Of a stretch of DNA of 6,180 bases, positions 1 through 6,180 are shown piece after piece; positions within the stretch are counted from its first letter, which is position 1; the number at the start of each line of letters is the position of its first letter. The DNA is taken from the NCBI GenBank assembly GCA_025964215.1, contig JAOPZG010000354.1, positions 1 through 6,180 of the forward strand, in the 5' to 3' direction. The translations under genes were made by a program, and so were the position numbers. Source of the stretch: Conexibacter sp. (GTDB taxonomy: Bacteria; Actinomycetota; Thermoleophilia; Solirubrobacterales; Solirubrobacteraceae). The notes below the pieces were generated by a model. It did no database searches and was not told where the DNA came from. It saw only the letters and a program-made list of their open reading frames with translations.

Positions 1-641
<641 letters not shown>

Positions 642-706
642 CGCGACTCGCGGAAACGCCAGTGACAGGACGGCGCCGTGCCGCGAGGCTGATCACACGT
701 GGCCTA

Positions 707-718
707 CCGACCGGTCGG
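707..718. promoter_or_regulatory. Perfect 12-bp palindrome, possible operator
   Basis: The sequence CCGACCGGTCGG reads the same on both strands and lies in the 108-bp gap between the SDR and the first MaoC-like gene, 32 bp before the preferred start at 750. Perfect dyads of this kind are used by TetR-type and other dimeric repressors. No clear -35/-10 pair could be recognised beside it, and in such G+C-rich DNA a 12-bp palindrome may be chance. Confidence 0.25.
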
Positions 719-738
719 CCAGCCCACCCGCGAGCGCC

Positions 739-744
739 GAGGAG
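739..744 (+). promoter_or_regulatory. Ribosome binding site deciding the GTG start at 750
   Basis: GAGGAG lies five bases before GTG at 750. The longer reading from GTG at 699 has only GAGG at 685-688, ten bases away, and would add 17 residues (starting MAYRPVG) that do not look like part of the hotdog domain. The site at 739-744 therefore supports the shorter protein. Confidence 0.65.
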
Positions 745-749
745 CAGAC

Positions 750-1175
750 GTGGAAGATCCACCGCCGTTCTCGCGGCTCAGCTACGAGCAGCTCGCGGTC
801 GGCCAGCAGTGGGGGCCGTTCGCCGAGCAGCTCGACCAGGCCACCAGCGACGCGCTGCGCGGCGAGGTCGGCGAGGCCGAGCCCGGCGCCACCGCGCCGC
901 TCGGCGTCCTGCCGCTGCTCACGCTCCGCGTCCTGCGCCGCGCGCTCGGCGGGATCATCCCCGGCGGCATCCTGGCCCGCCAGCACTTCTCCGCGATCGA
1001 CGCGCTGCCGGCCGCCGGCGCGGTCGAGGTCGCGATCTGGGTCAGCGCCCAGCAGCGCCGCCCGTCGGGCTTCTACACCACCTTCACCTTCGCCCTGCAC
1101 GCCGGCGGCCGGACGCCCGCGATCGTCGAGTGGACGATCCTCGCGCCCCGCGAGACCAGCGAGGTCGCGGCATGA
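750..1175 (+). CDS. MaoC-like hotdog protein, probable non-catalytic subunit of a hydratase/dehydratase
   Basis: The preferred GTG start gives 141 residues. The pattern fits the N-terminal-type MaoC domain (FAS1-like/HTD2-type dehydratase half). An opening segment with Y12, then LAVGQ at 15-19, leads into a helix that usually carries the active site. A hotdog sheet fills the C-terminal half, ending in the strands GFYTTFTFAL and IVEWTILAP. The hydratase signature (GDxNPxH) is absent: the equivalent helix reads LRGEVGEAEPG. The protein is therefore probably not catalytic alone. The next gene overlaps it by ATGA and carries the signature, so a heteromeric enzyme comparable to mycobacterial HadA/HadB or ChsH1/ChsH2 is inferred. 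It would act on an acyl thioester in the cytoplasm. Similarity to known families is judged by eye and is weaker than for the partner. Confidence 0.7.
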   Translation: MEDPPPFSRLSYEQLAVGQQWGPFAEQLDQATSDALRGEVGEAEPGATAPLGVLPLLTLRVLRRALGGIIPGGILARQHFSAIDALPAAGAVEVAIWVSAQQRRPSGFYTTFTFALHAGGRTPAIVEWTILAPRETSEVAA

Positions 1176-1576
1176 CGTGGGCGCCGTTCCCCGTCGTCGC
1201 GCACGCGATCGACCGCACGCGGATCGACCGCTACGCCGAGCTCTCCGGCGACCGCAACCCCTTGCACATGGACCGCGACTACGCGCGCGCCGCCGGCTTC
1301 GACGACGTGATCGCGCACGGCCCGATCGGCCTCCAGACGGTCTTCGCCGCGGCCGCGCGCTGGCTCGGCGGCGACCGCCTCCCGCCCGGCGTCCGGATCG
1401 ACGTGCTCTACCGCGGCCCGGTCGGGATCGGCGACGTCATCACGTGCCGCGCCGAGCAGATCGACGAGCACGGCGGCGACGTGCTGGTGCGCGCGCGCTG
1501 CCGCGACGCCGGCGGCCGCGAGGTCCTGCAGACGGTGATCGTCGTCCCGCGCCACCTGGCGCCGGTGGCGCCGTGA
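1172..1576 (+). CDS. MaoC-family enoyl-thioester hydratase/dehydratase, catalytic subunit
   Basis: The ATG start at 1172 overlaps the preceding stop (ATGA), with GAGG at 1161-1164 seven bases upstream. This is typical translational coupling. The product has 134 residues and is a single hotdog domain. The (R)-specific hydratase motif is intact: YAELSGDRNPLHMD at 21-34, with the catalytic pair Asp27 and His32, followed by the family's A(R)xAGFDDVIAHGP segment (to about 50). The sheet ends in VITCRAEQ, VLVRARCRD and VLQTVIVVP. The family adds water to, or removes it from, 2-enoyl/3-hydroxyacyl thioesters, usually CoA esters. Which acyl group is used here cannot be read. Co-translation with the motif-less hotdog gene suggests a two-subunit enzyme, with this as the active chain. 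A related alternative is an (R)-hydratase acting as a homodimer. Confidence 0.9.
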   Translation: MTWAPFPVVAHAIDRTRIDRYAELSGDRNPLHMDRDYARAAGFDDVIAHGPIGLQTVFAAAARWLGGDRLPPGVRIDVLYRGPVGIGDVITCRAEQIDEHGGDVLVRARCRDAGGREVLQTVIVVPRHLAPVAP

Positions 1577-1585
1577 CTACCGCCC

Positions 1586-1602
1586 GGTCGGGTGGGGCGG
1601 GG
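1586..1602 (+). other. G-rich run, possible G-quadruplex
   Basis: Four G tracts (2, 3, 4 and 4 bases) are separated by one or two bases just after the MaoC stop, running into the dyad at 1599-1624. A two-layer quadruplex on the plus strand is possible. A third layer would need a bulge. High base composition alone may explain it. Confidence 0.25.
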
Positions 1603-1624
1603 ATTAGCGCAAGTGCTAGTACCC
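1599..1624. promoter_or_regulatory. 26-bp imperfect dyad before the ABC permease, candidate operator or RNA hairpin
   Basis: Arms of 12 bases are centred between 1611 and 1612. The core TAGCGCAAGTGCTA is flanked by GGGG on the left and ACCC on the right. Pairing runs 1599-1610 against 1613-1624 with one mismatch (1602/1621) and two G/T pairs. The relatively A/T-rich core stands out from its surroundings. It lies in the 106-bp gap between the MaoC gene and the transporter, where a repressor of the importer would be expected to bind. A transcript hairpin is possible, but there is no U-run to make it a classical terminator. No convincing -10/-35 pair was found. The regulator is unknown. Confidence 0.4.
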
Positions 1625-1671
1625 CCGCGCGCACCCCCTGGAGAGAATGGCCCGCAAGCTTTGGTCGAGAC

Positions 1672-1677
1672 GGAGAG
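1672..1677 (+). promoter_or_regulatory. Ribosome binding site deciding the ATG start at 1683
   Basis: GGAGAG lies five bases before ATG at 1683. An in-frame ATG at 1647 also follows a GGAGAG (1640-1645), but with only one base between, which is too close for normal initiation. The shorter protein is preferred; the longer one would add 12 basic residues (MARKLWSRRRVL). Confidence 0.65.
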
Positions 1678-1682
1678 TCCTG

Positions 1683-2738
1683 ATGTCAGACGACGTGCCG
1701 AGCCCCGCGCTCGTGCTCGACAAGCAGTTGCCCGACACGGGCGACGGACCCGGAGGAGCCCCGCTGGCCGCGGGCGCCGCCGGCCGTCGCTCCGGATCGC
1801 TCACGGAGCTGGCGAGCCGCTACGGCCTGGTCGGCGCGTTCCTGCTGACGCTGATCGTCTTCAGCGTCGCGCGGCCCTCGACGTTCCCGACCGGCCGCAA
1901 CGCCGAGTCGATCCTGACCTCGGCGGCGCCGCCGCTGATCCTGGCGCTCGGCCTCACGGTCGTGCTCGTCATGCAGGACTTCGACCTGTCGATCGGCGCG
2001 ATGATCGGGCTCGGCTCGGGCGCCGCGACCGATTTCATGGTCACCAACGGCGTCTCCTGGTTCTTCGCCGTGCTCGGCGTCCTCGCGATCGCGATCGCCG
2101 CGGGCCTGGTGAATGGCTACATGGTGGCCTTCCTCGGAGGCTCCTCGTTCATCATCACCTTGGCGATGGGGACCGTGCTGACCGGCGTCGAGTTCGCGAT
2201 GACGTCGCAGAACACCATCTACTCCGGCTTCAGCACGTCCTTCCAGGACATCGCGAGCAAGGACTTCCTGGGGCTGAGCCACCAGATCTGGATCGCGGCG
2301 ATCGTCGCGGTGATCATCTGGCTGCTGCTCGATCGCAGCGAGATCGGCCGCTACATGTACGCCATCGGCGGCAACACCGAGGCCGCGCGCCTCTCGGGCG
2401 TCCGCGTCCGCGTGCTGCGCATGACCGGCTTCGTCATCGTCGCGGTGTCGGCGGCGATCGTCGGCCTGCTGCTGACCTCGCAGTCGGGCTCGTACGCCCC
2501 CAACATCGGGACGTCGTACCTGCTCCCTGCGTTCGCCGCGGTCTTCCTCGGCGCCGCCGTCTTCCGGCCCGGCGAGTTCAACGTCGCCGGCACGATCGTC
2601 GGCGTCATCTTCCTGGGCGTCATCCAGACGGGCCTGACGATGCTCGACCTCGCGACCTACATGATCAACCTGGTCCAGGGCGGGATCCTCGTCACCGCGG
2701 TGCTCGTCAGCCGGCTCGGGCAGCGGAGGGCCGGATGA
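1683..2738 (+). CDS. ABC importer permease, ribose/xylose type (RbsC/XylH-like)
   Basis: The 351-residue membrane protein forms the translocation channel of a CUT2-type importer, probably as a homodimer. A hydrophilic N-terminal tail of about 45 residues (rich in Pro, Gly, Ala) precedes about eight to ten hydrophobic segments. The clearest are near 49-62, 82-97, 125-145, 201-217, 248-265, 280-294, 303-320 and 327-343. Family landmarks are DFDLSIGAMIGL (99-110), GRYMYAIGGNTEAARLSGV (222-240, the cytoplasmic ATPase-contact loop) and AFAAVFLGA followed by FNVAGTIVG (283-307). The stop overlaps the ATPase start by ATGA, so the two are translated together. The start at 1683 is chosen for its ribosome binding site. 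The family assignment is firm. The transported compound is not shown by this sequence, since permeases of this group serve pentoses, hexoses, polyols, autoinducer-2 and other small molecules. Confidence 0.95.
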   Translation: MSDDVPSPALVLDKQLPDTGDGPGGAPLAAGAAGRRSGSLTELASRYGLVGAFLLTLIVFSVARPSTFPTGRNAESILTSAAPPLILALGLTVVLVMQDFDLSIGAMIGLGSGAATDFMVTNGVSWFFAVLGVLAIAIAAGLVNGYMVAFLGGSSFIITLAMGTVLTGVEFAMTSQNTIYSGFSTSFQDIASKDFLGLSHQIWIAAIVAVIIWLLLDRSEIGRYMYAIGGNTEAARLSGVRVRVLRMTGFVIVAVSAAIVGLLLTSQSGSYAPNIGTSYLLPAFAAVFLGAAVFRPGEFNVAGTIVGVIFLGVIQTGLTMLDLATYMINLVQGGILVTAVLVSRLGQRRAG

Positions 2739-4258
2739 CCGAGGAGGAGCTCCAGGGCATCCGGACCGTCGAGGTCCGCGGGCTGCGCAAGGTCTACCCC
2801 GGCGTGGTCGCGCTCGACGGCGCCGACGTCACGATCCCGGGCGGGAGCATCCTCGGCCTGCTCGGCAAGAACGGCGCGGGCAAGTCCACGCTGATCAAGG
2901 TCCTGGCCGGCGTGGTGCCCGCCGACGCCGGTGAGATCCTCGTCGACGGCGAGGCCATCACCCTGCACAGCCCGCACGACGCGGCGGCGCAGGGCTTCGC
3001 CTTCGTCCACCAGGAGCTCGCCGACGTCCCGAACCTGACGGTCGCCGAGAACGTCGGCCTCGGCCTCGGCTACCCCAAGCACTTCGGCACCCTGGTCAAG
3101 CGCCGCGCGCTGCGCACGTGGGCGGAGAAGGTGCTCGACCGGCTCGAGGCCGACATCGACCCCGGCGCCTCGCTGACGTCGCTGAGCGTCGCGCAGCGCC
3201 GGCTGGTCACGATCGCCCGCGGCCTCGCCGCGAACGCGCGGCTGTTCATCCTGGACGAGCCGACCGCGTCGCTGACCGACGACGAGATCGCCCACCTGCA
3301 CAAGGTGCTGCGCTCGCTGCGCGCCGACGGCGTCGCGATCGTCTACGTCAGCCACCGCCTCGACGAGATCTTCTCCGTCACCGACCGCGTGACGGTCATG
3401 CGCGACGGCAACACGGTGTACTCGGCCGCGACCGCCGAGATCGACAAGGCCACGCTGATCAACGAGATCACCGGCTCGGCGATCGCGCCCGAGTCGCGCC
3501 GGCGCCACGTGCTGCCCGACGGCGCCGGCGAGCTGCTGCGCGTCGAGGGGATGACCGCGCCCGGCACCGTGGACGACGCGAGCTTCACGCTGCGCGAGGG
3601 CGAGCTGCTCGGCATCGCCGGCCTCGTCGGCGCGGGGCGGACCGAGTTGATGCGGTTGATCTTCGGCGCCGACACCGCCGCGTCGGGCACGGTCGTCCTG
3701 CGGGGCGAGGAGCTCAAGATCAACTCGCCGCGCGACGCGATGGCCGCCGGCCTCGCGCTGCTGCCCGAGGACCGCAAGGAGCAGGGCGCGGTGCTGGACT
3801 TCTCGGTGCGCAAGAACATCACCTTGACCACGATGCCGCGCTTCCGCGTGGCCCGCGGCGTGCCGATCCCCAACGAGCGCCGCGAGCGCGCGAGCACGCG
3901 CGAGTACGTGGAGCGCCTGAAGATCAAGGTCGCGAACCCCGAGCACCCGATGCGGTTCCTGTCGGGCGGCAACCAGCAGAAGGCCGTGCTGGCGAAGTGG
4001 CTCGGGTCCGACGCCGACGTCTTCATCTTCGACGAGCCCACCCACGGCATCGACGTGGAGGGCAAGGAGGAGATCTACGACCTGATGACCGAGCTGGCGG
4101 CGCGCGGGAAGGGCGTCATCTTCATCTCATCGGAGTTCACCGAGCTGGTCGGTGCCTGCAACCGCGTCCTGGTCATGCGAGACGGCCGGGTCGTCAGCCA
4201 GTTGGAGGGAAGCGCGATCACCGACGCTGCGCTGGTCGGTCTCTGCTACTCGCACTAG
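2735..4258 (+). CDS. ABC importer ATPase with two nucleotide-binding domains (RbsA/XylG/MglA-like)
   Basis: The 507-residue protein powers the importer by ATP hydrolysis at the inner face of the membrane; the length is normal for the family. The start ATG overlaps the permease stop, with GGAGGG at 2725-2730. Domain 1 has Walker A GKNGAGKS (44-51), Q-loop Gln93 (HQE), the family's variant signature LSVAQ (150-154), Walker B FILDEPTASL (171-180) and switch His207. Domain 2 has the usual degenerate Walker A GLVGAGRTEL (296-305, Arg for Lys), a canonical signature LSGGNQQK (409-416), Walker B FIFDEPT (430-436) and ISSE (465-468) instead of a switch histidine. This asymmetry is normal for CUT2 ATPases, in which the first domain holds the intact Walker A lysine and switch histidine. 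The gene is followed by a stem-loop and the binding-protein gene 76 bp downstream. The assignment is secure, but substrate specificity is not encoded here. Confidence 0.97.
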   Translation: MTEEELQGIRTVEVRGLRKVYPGVVALDGADVTIPGGSILGLLGKNGAGKSTLIKVLAGVVPADAGEILVDGEAITLHSPHDAAAQGFAFVHQELADVPNLTVAENVGLGLGYPKHFGTLVKRRALRTWAEKVLDRLEADIDPGASLTSLSVAQRRLVTIARGLAANARLFILDEPTASLTDDEIAHLHKVLRSLRADGVAIVYVSHRLDEIFSVTDRVTVMRDGNTVYSAATAEIDKATLINEITGSAIAPESRRRHVLPDGAGELLRVEGMTAPGTVDDASFTLREGELLGIAGLVGAGRTELMRLIFGADTAASGTVVLRGEELKINSPRDAMAAGLALLPEDRKEQGAVLDFSVRKNITLTTMPRFRVARGVPIPNERRERASTREYVERLKIKVANPEHPMRFLSGGNQQKAVLAKWLGSDADVFIFDEPTHGIDVEGKEEIYDLMTELAARGKGVIFISSEFTELVGACNRVLVMRDGRVVSQLEGSAITDAALVGLCYSH

Positions 4259-4284
4259 GCACCCCGTCAGGGTCAACGCAATCG

Positions 4285-4313
4285 CCGGCGCGACTGCGAT
4301 CCGCAGGCGCCGG
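4285..4313 (+). promoter_or_regulatory. Intercistronic stem-loop between ATPase and binding-protein genes
   Basis: CCGGCGC at 4285-4291 pairs perfectly with GCGCCGG at 4307-4313. After a GA bulge (4292-4293), CTGCG at 4294-4298 pairs with CGCAG at 4302-4306 around an ATC loop. This gives 12 base pairs, all G-C except one. It ends five bases before the Shine-Dalgarno sequence of the binding-protein gene. There is no U-run, so it is more likely a 5' stabilising or processing element or partial attenuator than a full terminator. Its function is inferred. Confidence 0.5.
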
Positions 4314-4317
4314 AATC

Positions 4318-4327
4318 GGAGGAGAGG
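4318..4327 (+). promoter_or_regulatory. Strong ribosome binding site for the binding-protein gene
   Basis: The purine run GGAGGAGAGG lies seven bases before ATG at 4335, and TTCACAA between them is locally A/T-rich. It is the strongest Shine-Dalgarno sequence in the window, consistent with high synthesis of a binding protein needed in excess over the membrane complex. It also fixes the start at 4335 rather than an upstream in-frame ATG at 4152, inside the ATPase gene. Confidence 0.75.
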
Positions 4328-4334
4328 TTCACAA

Positions 4335-5528
4335 ATGAGGAACTACGTGCATCGGTCACGGCGATGGCTGCTGGTCGGCACCGCCGTGTGCCTGACGTTC
4401 GCGGTCGCCGCGTGCGGCAGCAGCAACGACAAGGGCTCGGGCTCCAGCGCCGGAGTGGCGAAGGGCGAGGGCATCAGGGCCGGCACCGGCTCACGGGCGG
4501 AGGTCGCCACCAAGGCCGGCACCGCAGCGGCGAAGGCCGCGGGCGGCTCGGTCAGCCTGGGCGCGCCGAAGACGATCGGCATCATCAACTTCCTGAACGG
4601 CATCGAGTCGTCGGACCGCCTCGCGTCCACGACGAAGGTCGCCGCCAAGGAGCTCGGCTGGAAGACCATCCAGTGCGACGGCAAGGGCACGCCCGCGCAG
4701 TTCGTGACGTGCGGCAACTCGCTGCTCGATCGCAAGGTCGACGGGATCGTGGAGATCGCGATCGAGCCGAGCCAGATCCAGTCGGTCCTGAACAAGGCCA
4801 AGAGCGCCGGCGTGCCGGTCATCCAGGTCGGCGGCGGCGGGGTCCCGAACGGGGACCTCAACGGCAACTACGGCCCGGACGAGGCGAAGGCGGGCAAGGT
4901 GCTCACCGACGCGCTGTTCGCGAAGCTCCAGGGCGTCAAGGACCCCACCATCATCGACCACGACTTCCCGGCCGGCTGGGCGAAGACCCGCACCGACCAG
5001 CTGCGCGCGGCGCTGAAGGCGCAGAGCACCATCAAGTCGCTGGCCGACACCACGACCGACGCCACCAACCTGGTCCAGTTCACCCGCAAGACGGTGGCCG
5101 ACCAGCTCACGCAGCACCCGGACGTCAAGGCCTTCTGGATGGCCTTCGACACGGTCGGCCAGGTCGGCGGCCAGGTCGTCGCGTCCAAGTACAAGGGCAA
5201 GACGTTCCCGGACCGGCCGCTCGTGGTCACGTTCCACGCCGACCTCGGCACGCTGGACCTGATGCGCAAGGGCGACATCGACTTCACCTCGGAGGTCAAC
5301 TACGACGCCGGCGTGTGGATCGGCATCGACAACATGGCCGAGCTGTTCGCCCGCAAGACGCCGATGATGCAGCAGAACCAGCCGCCGTACCCGGGCGTCG
5401 GCGACCTGTTCACGTACAAGATCATCGACAAGACGAACCTCCCGCCCGAGGGCCAGTACGTGCAGCCTAAGGTCGACGTGCCGTCGTACTTCGGCGCGAA
5501 GTGGAAGGCGGAGTTCCAGACGTCCTAG
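4335..5528 (+). CDS. Substrate-binding lipoprotein of the ABC importer (periplasmic-binding-protein type I fold)
   Basis: The 397-residue product captures the substrate outside the cell and delivers it to the permease. A lipoprotein signal is clear: basic MRNYVHRSRR, a hydrophobic stretch at 11-26, and the lipobox VAAC with Cys27 as the lipidated residue. A low-complexity Ser/Gly/Ala/Lys linker runs from about 28 to 78, longer than most, and probably tethers the domain to the membrane. The binding domain begins at KTIGIINFLNG (79-89) and follows the sugar-binding PBP1 pattern: LASTTKVAAKELGW, then DGIVEIAIEPSQ (136-147), AGVPVIQVGGG (158-168), DEAKAGKVL (182-190) and LMRKGDIDFTSEVNYDAG (309-326). 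Cys114 and Cys126 could form a disulfide. Several ribose-contact positions look different (see findings), so the ligand is unassigned. The gene is last in the transporter set, after a stem-loop and with its own strong ribosome binding site. Confidence 0.93.
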   Translation: MRNYVHRSRRWLLVGTAVCLTFAVAACGSSNDKGSGSSAGVAKGEGIRAGTGSRAEVATKAGTAAAKAAGGSVSLGAPKTIGIINFLNGIESSDRLASTTKVAAKELGWKTIQCDGKGTPAQFVTCGNSLLDRKVDGIVEIAIEPSQIQSVLNKAKSAGVPVIQVGGGGVPNGDLNGNYGPDEAKAGKVLTDALFAKLQGVKDPTIIDHDFPAGWAKTRTDQLRAALKAQSTIKSLADTTTDATNLVQFTRKTVADQLTQHPDVKAFWMAFDTVGQVGGQVVASKYKGKTFPDRPLVVTFHADLGTLDLMRKGDIDFTSEVNYDAGVWIGIDNMAELFARKTPMMQQNQPPYPGVGDLFTYKIIDKTNLPPEGQYVQPKVDVPSYFGAKWKAEFQTS

Positions 5529-5535
5529 AGCCTCC

Positions 5536-5588
5536 TCCCGGGGTCGTGAGCGCCCGCCGCCGAAGCTGACGGCGGGCGCGACCCGGGG
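5536..5588 (+). terminator. Bipartite GC-rich hairpin after the binding-protein gene, probable terminator
   Basis: The inner stem is perfect over 10 bp: GCGCCCGCCG at 5550-5559 with CGGCGGGCGC at 5570-5579, around a 10-base loop. Outside a four-base bulge (GTGA, 5546-5549), the arm 5536-5545 pairs with 5580-5588 with one bulged G (5540). The structure starts seven bases after the stop codon. It lacks a U-tract, as many actinobacterial terminator-like hairpins do. It could instead protect the upstream mRNA from 3' decay, allowing partial read-through to the dehydrogenase. Confidence 0.7.
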
Positions 5589-5612
5589 TGCTCCCGGCGG
5601 TCTGGACGTCCC

Positions 5613-6180
5613 ATGCAGCAGCTCAGCTACCGCGGCCACGGCGCCCTGCGCGTCGAGCAGGTCAGCCCGGCGGCGCTCGAGCCCGGGCAGGTGCGGGTGC
5701 GCGTGCACTCCACCGGCCTGTGCATGTCGGACATCTATGGCTGCAGCGGCGTCAACGACCGCCGCGACGTGGTCCTCGGCGAGGGCGAGATCCTCGTCAT
5801 GGGCCATGAGATCGCAGGCGTCGTGGAGGACGCCGGCAGCGCCGGCCCCGCGGCCGGCACGCCGGTCGCGATCAACCCCATCTTCGGCTGCGGCGCGTGC
5901 GATCGCTGCGCCCGCGGCGACGAGAACCTCTGCGCGCGGCGCACCGTCGTCGGCTGCGCGCCCGGCGCGCCCGGCGGCTACGCGGAGTCCGTCGTCGTCC
6001 CCGCCCGTGCCGTCCACCCCTTGCCCGACGGCACCCCGCTGGAGTGGGGCGCGCTCGTCGAGCCGCTGACCGTCGGCTTCCACGGCGTCCGGCTGGCGGG
6101 CTTGGCGCCTGAGGACTCCGTGCTCGTCATCGGCGGCGGGATCATCGGCCTCGGGGCGGCGCTCGCCGCGCGCCGGCGCG
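5613..6180 (+). CDS. Zinc-dependent medium-chain alcohol/polyol dehydrogenase, C-terminus cut by window edge
   Basis: An open frame from ATG at 5613 runs off the right end with 189 complete codons; full members are about 340-350 residues. It is a medium-chain dehydrogenase of the sorbitol/threonine/butanediol dehydrogenase type, which oxidises a secondary alcohol with NAD(P). Catalytic-zinc ligands are Cys37 (GLCMSDIYG), His65 and Glu66 (GHE), and Glu150 (LVEPL) is conserved. The four structural-zinc cysteines are all present: 93, 96, 99 and 107. The nucleotide-binding domain starts with VLVIGGGIIGLG (170-181), containing the GxGxxG glycines 174, 176 and 179. No good Shine-Dalgarno sequence precedes the ATG, and no in-frame upstream start was found before the hairpin at 5536-5588. 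The substrate is unknown. Its place after the importer suggests it may act on the imported compound or a product of it. Confidence 0.92.
   Translation, partial: MQQLSYRGHGALRVEQVSPAALEPGQVRVRVHSTGLCMSDIYGCSGVNDRRDVVLGEGEILVMGHEIAGVVEDAGSAGPAAGTPVAINPIFGCGACDRCARGDENLCARRTVVGCAPGAPGGYAESVVVPARAVHPLPDGTPLEWGALVEPLTVGFHGVRLAGLAPEDSVLVIGGGIIGLGAALAARRR

Noticed and set aside
2083..2101. Repeated GCGATCGC-like palindromes
   Set aside because: They lie inside the permease and come from alternating Ala and Ile codons in a membrane segment (AIAIAA), so no separate function is supported.
3150..3165. Apparent defect in the first ABC signature (LSVAQ instead of LSGGQ)
   Set aside because: This variant is normal for the first domain of ribose-type ATPases, as are the Walker A Arg and missing switch His in the second domain.
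2657..4045. 462-codon open frame on the minus strand
   Set aside because: It is antisense to the ATPase gene, has shadow composition, and shows no motif or start signal.
4261..4273. Small ACCC/GGGT inverted repeat after the ATPase stop
   Set aside because: Four base pairs around a five-base loop is too weak to support a terminator, and there is no U-run.
3118..4338. 406-codon plus-strand frame overlapping the ATPase
   Set aside because: It is an Arg-rich +1 shadow of the ATPase gene, whose Walker and signature motifs are in the other frame.
4491..6083. 530-codon open frame on the minus strand
   Set aside because: It lies opposite the binding protein and the zinc dehydrogenase, both with clear motifs. 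Long antisense frames are expected where codons end in G/C, and its composition (Arg, Asp, Ala, Leu, Val repeats) has no recognisable domain.

Overview
The window looks like chromosomal DNA of a high-G+C actinobacterium. Codons end almost always in G or C, start sites carry GGAGG-type Shine-Dalgarno sequences, genes are packed with ATGA overlaps, and there is a typical actinobacterial lipoprotein signal (cysteine 27 followed by a Ser/Gly/Asn linker). Placement near Solirubrobacterales/Thermoleophilia is only an impression from gene style. All six genes lie on the plus strand. I see no tRNA, rRNA, CRISPR array, transposase or phage gene.

Region 1 (1-1576) is a small oxidoreductase/hydratase cluster. 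It holds the C-terminal part of a classical short-chain dehydrogenase (SDR) cut by the left edge. After a 108-bp gap come two small hotdog-fold (MaoC-like) proteins that overlap by ATGA. The second has the full hydratase motif (GDRNPLH). The first lacks it and is probably the non-catalytic partner of a two-subunit enoyl-thioester hydratase/dehydratase.

Region 2 (1577-5588) is a complete ribose/xylose-type (carbohydrate uptake transporter 2, CUT2) ABC importer. The order is unusual: membrane permease, then a double-domain ATPase (ATGA overlap), then the substrate-binding lipoprotein last. The 106-bp gap before the permease holds a G-rich run and a 26-bp imperfect dyad that may be an operator. 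A strong stem-loop sits between the ATPase and the binding protein, just before an excellent ribosome binding site. A long bipartite GC-rich hairpin follows the binding protein and probably ends or trims the transcript.

Region 3 (5613-6180) is the N-terminal half of a zinc-dependent medium-chain alcohol/polyol dehydrogenase, cut by the right edge.

Read together, this looks like a catabolic locus: an importer for a small hydroxylated or sugar-like compound, flanked by two NAD(P)-dependent dehydrogenases and a CoA-thioester-type hydratase. The substrate cannot be named. The binding protein departs from the ribose-binding pattern at several expected contact positions, and a MaoC pair beside a CUT2 importer is not the usual sugar operon, so the substrate may not be an ordinary pentose or hexose. 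I found no clearly new system. The most useful leads are the enzyme/transporter pairing and the structured intergenic regions.
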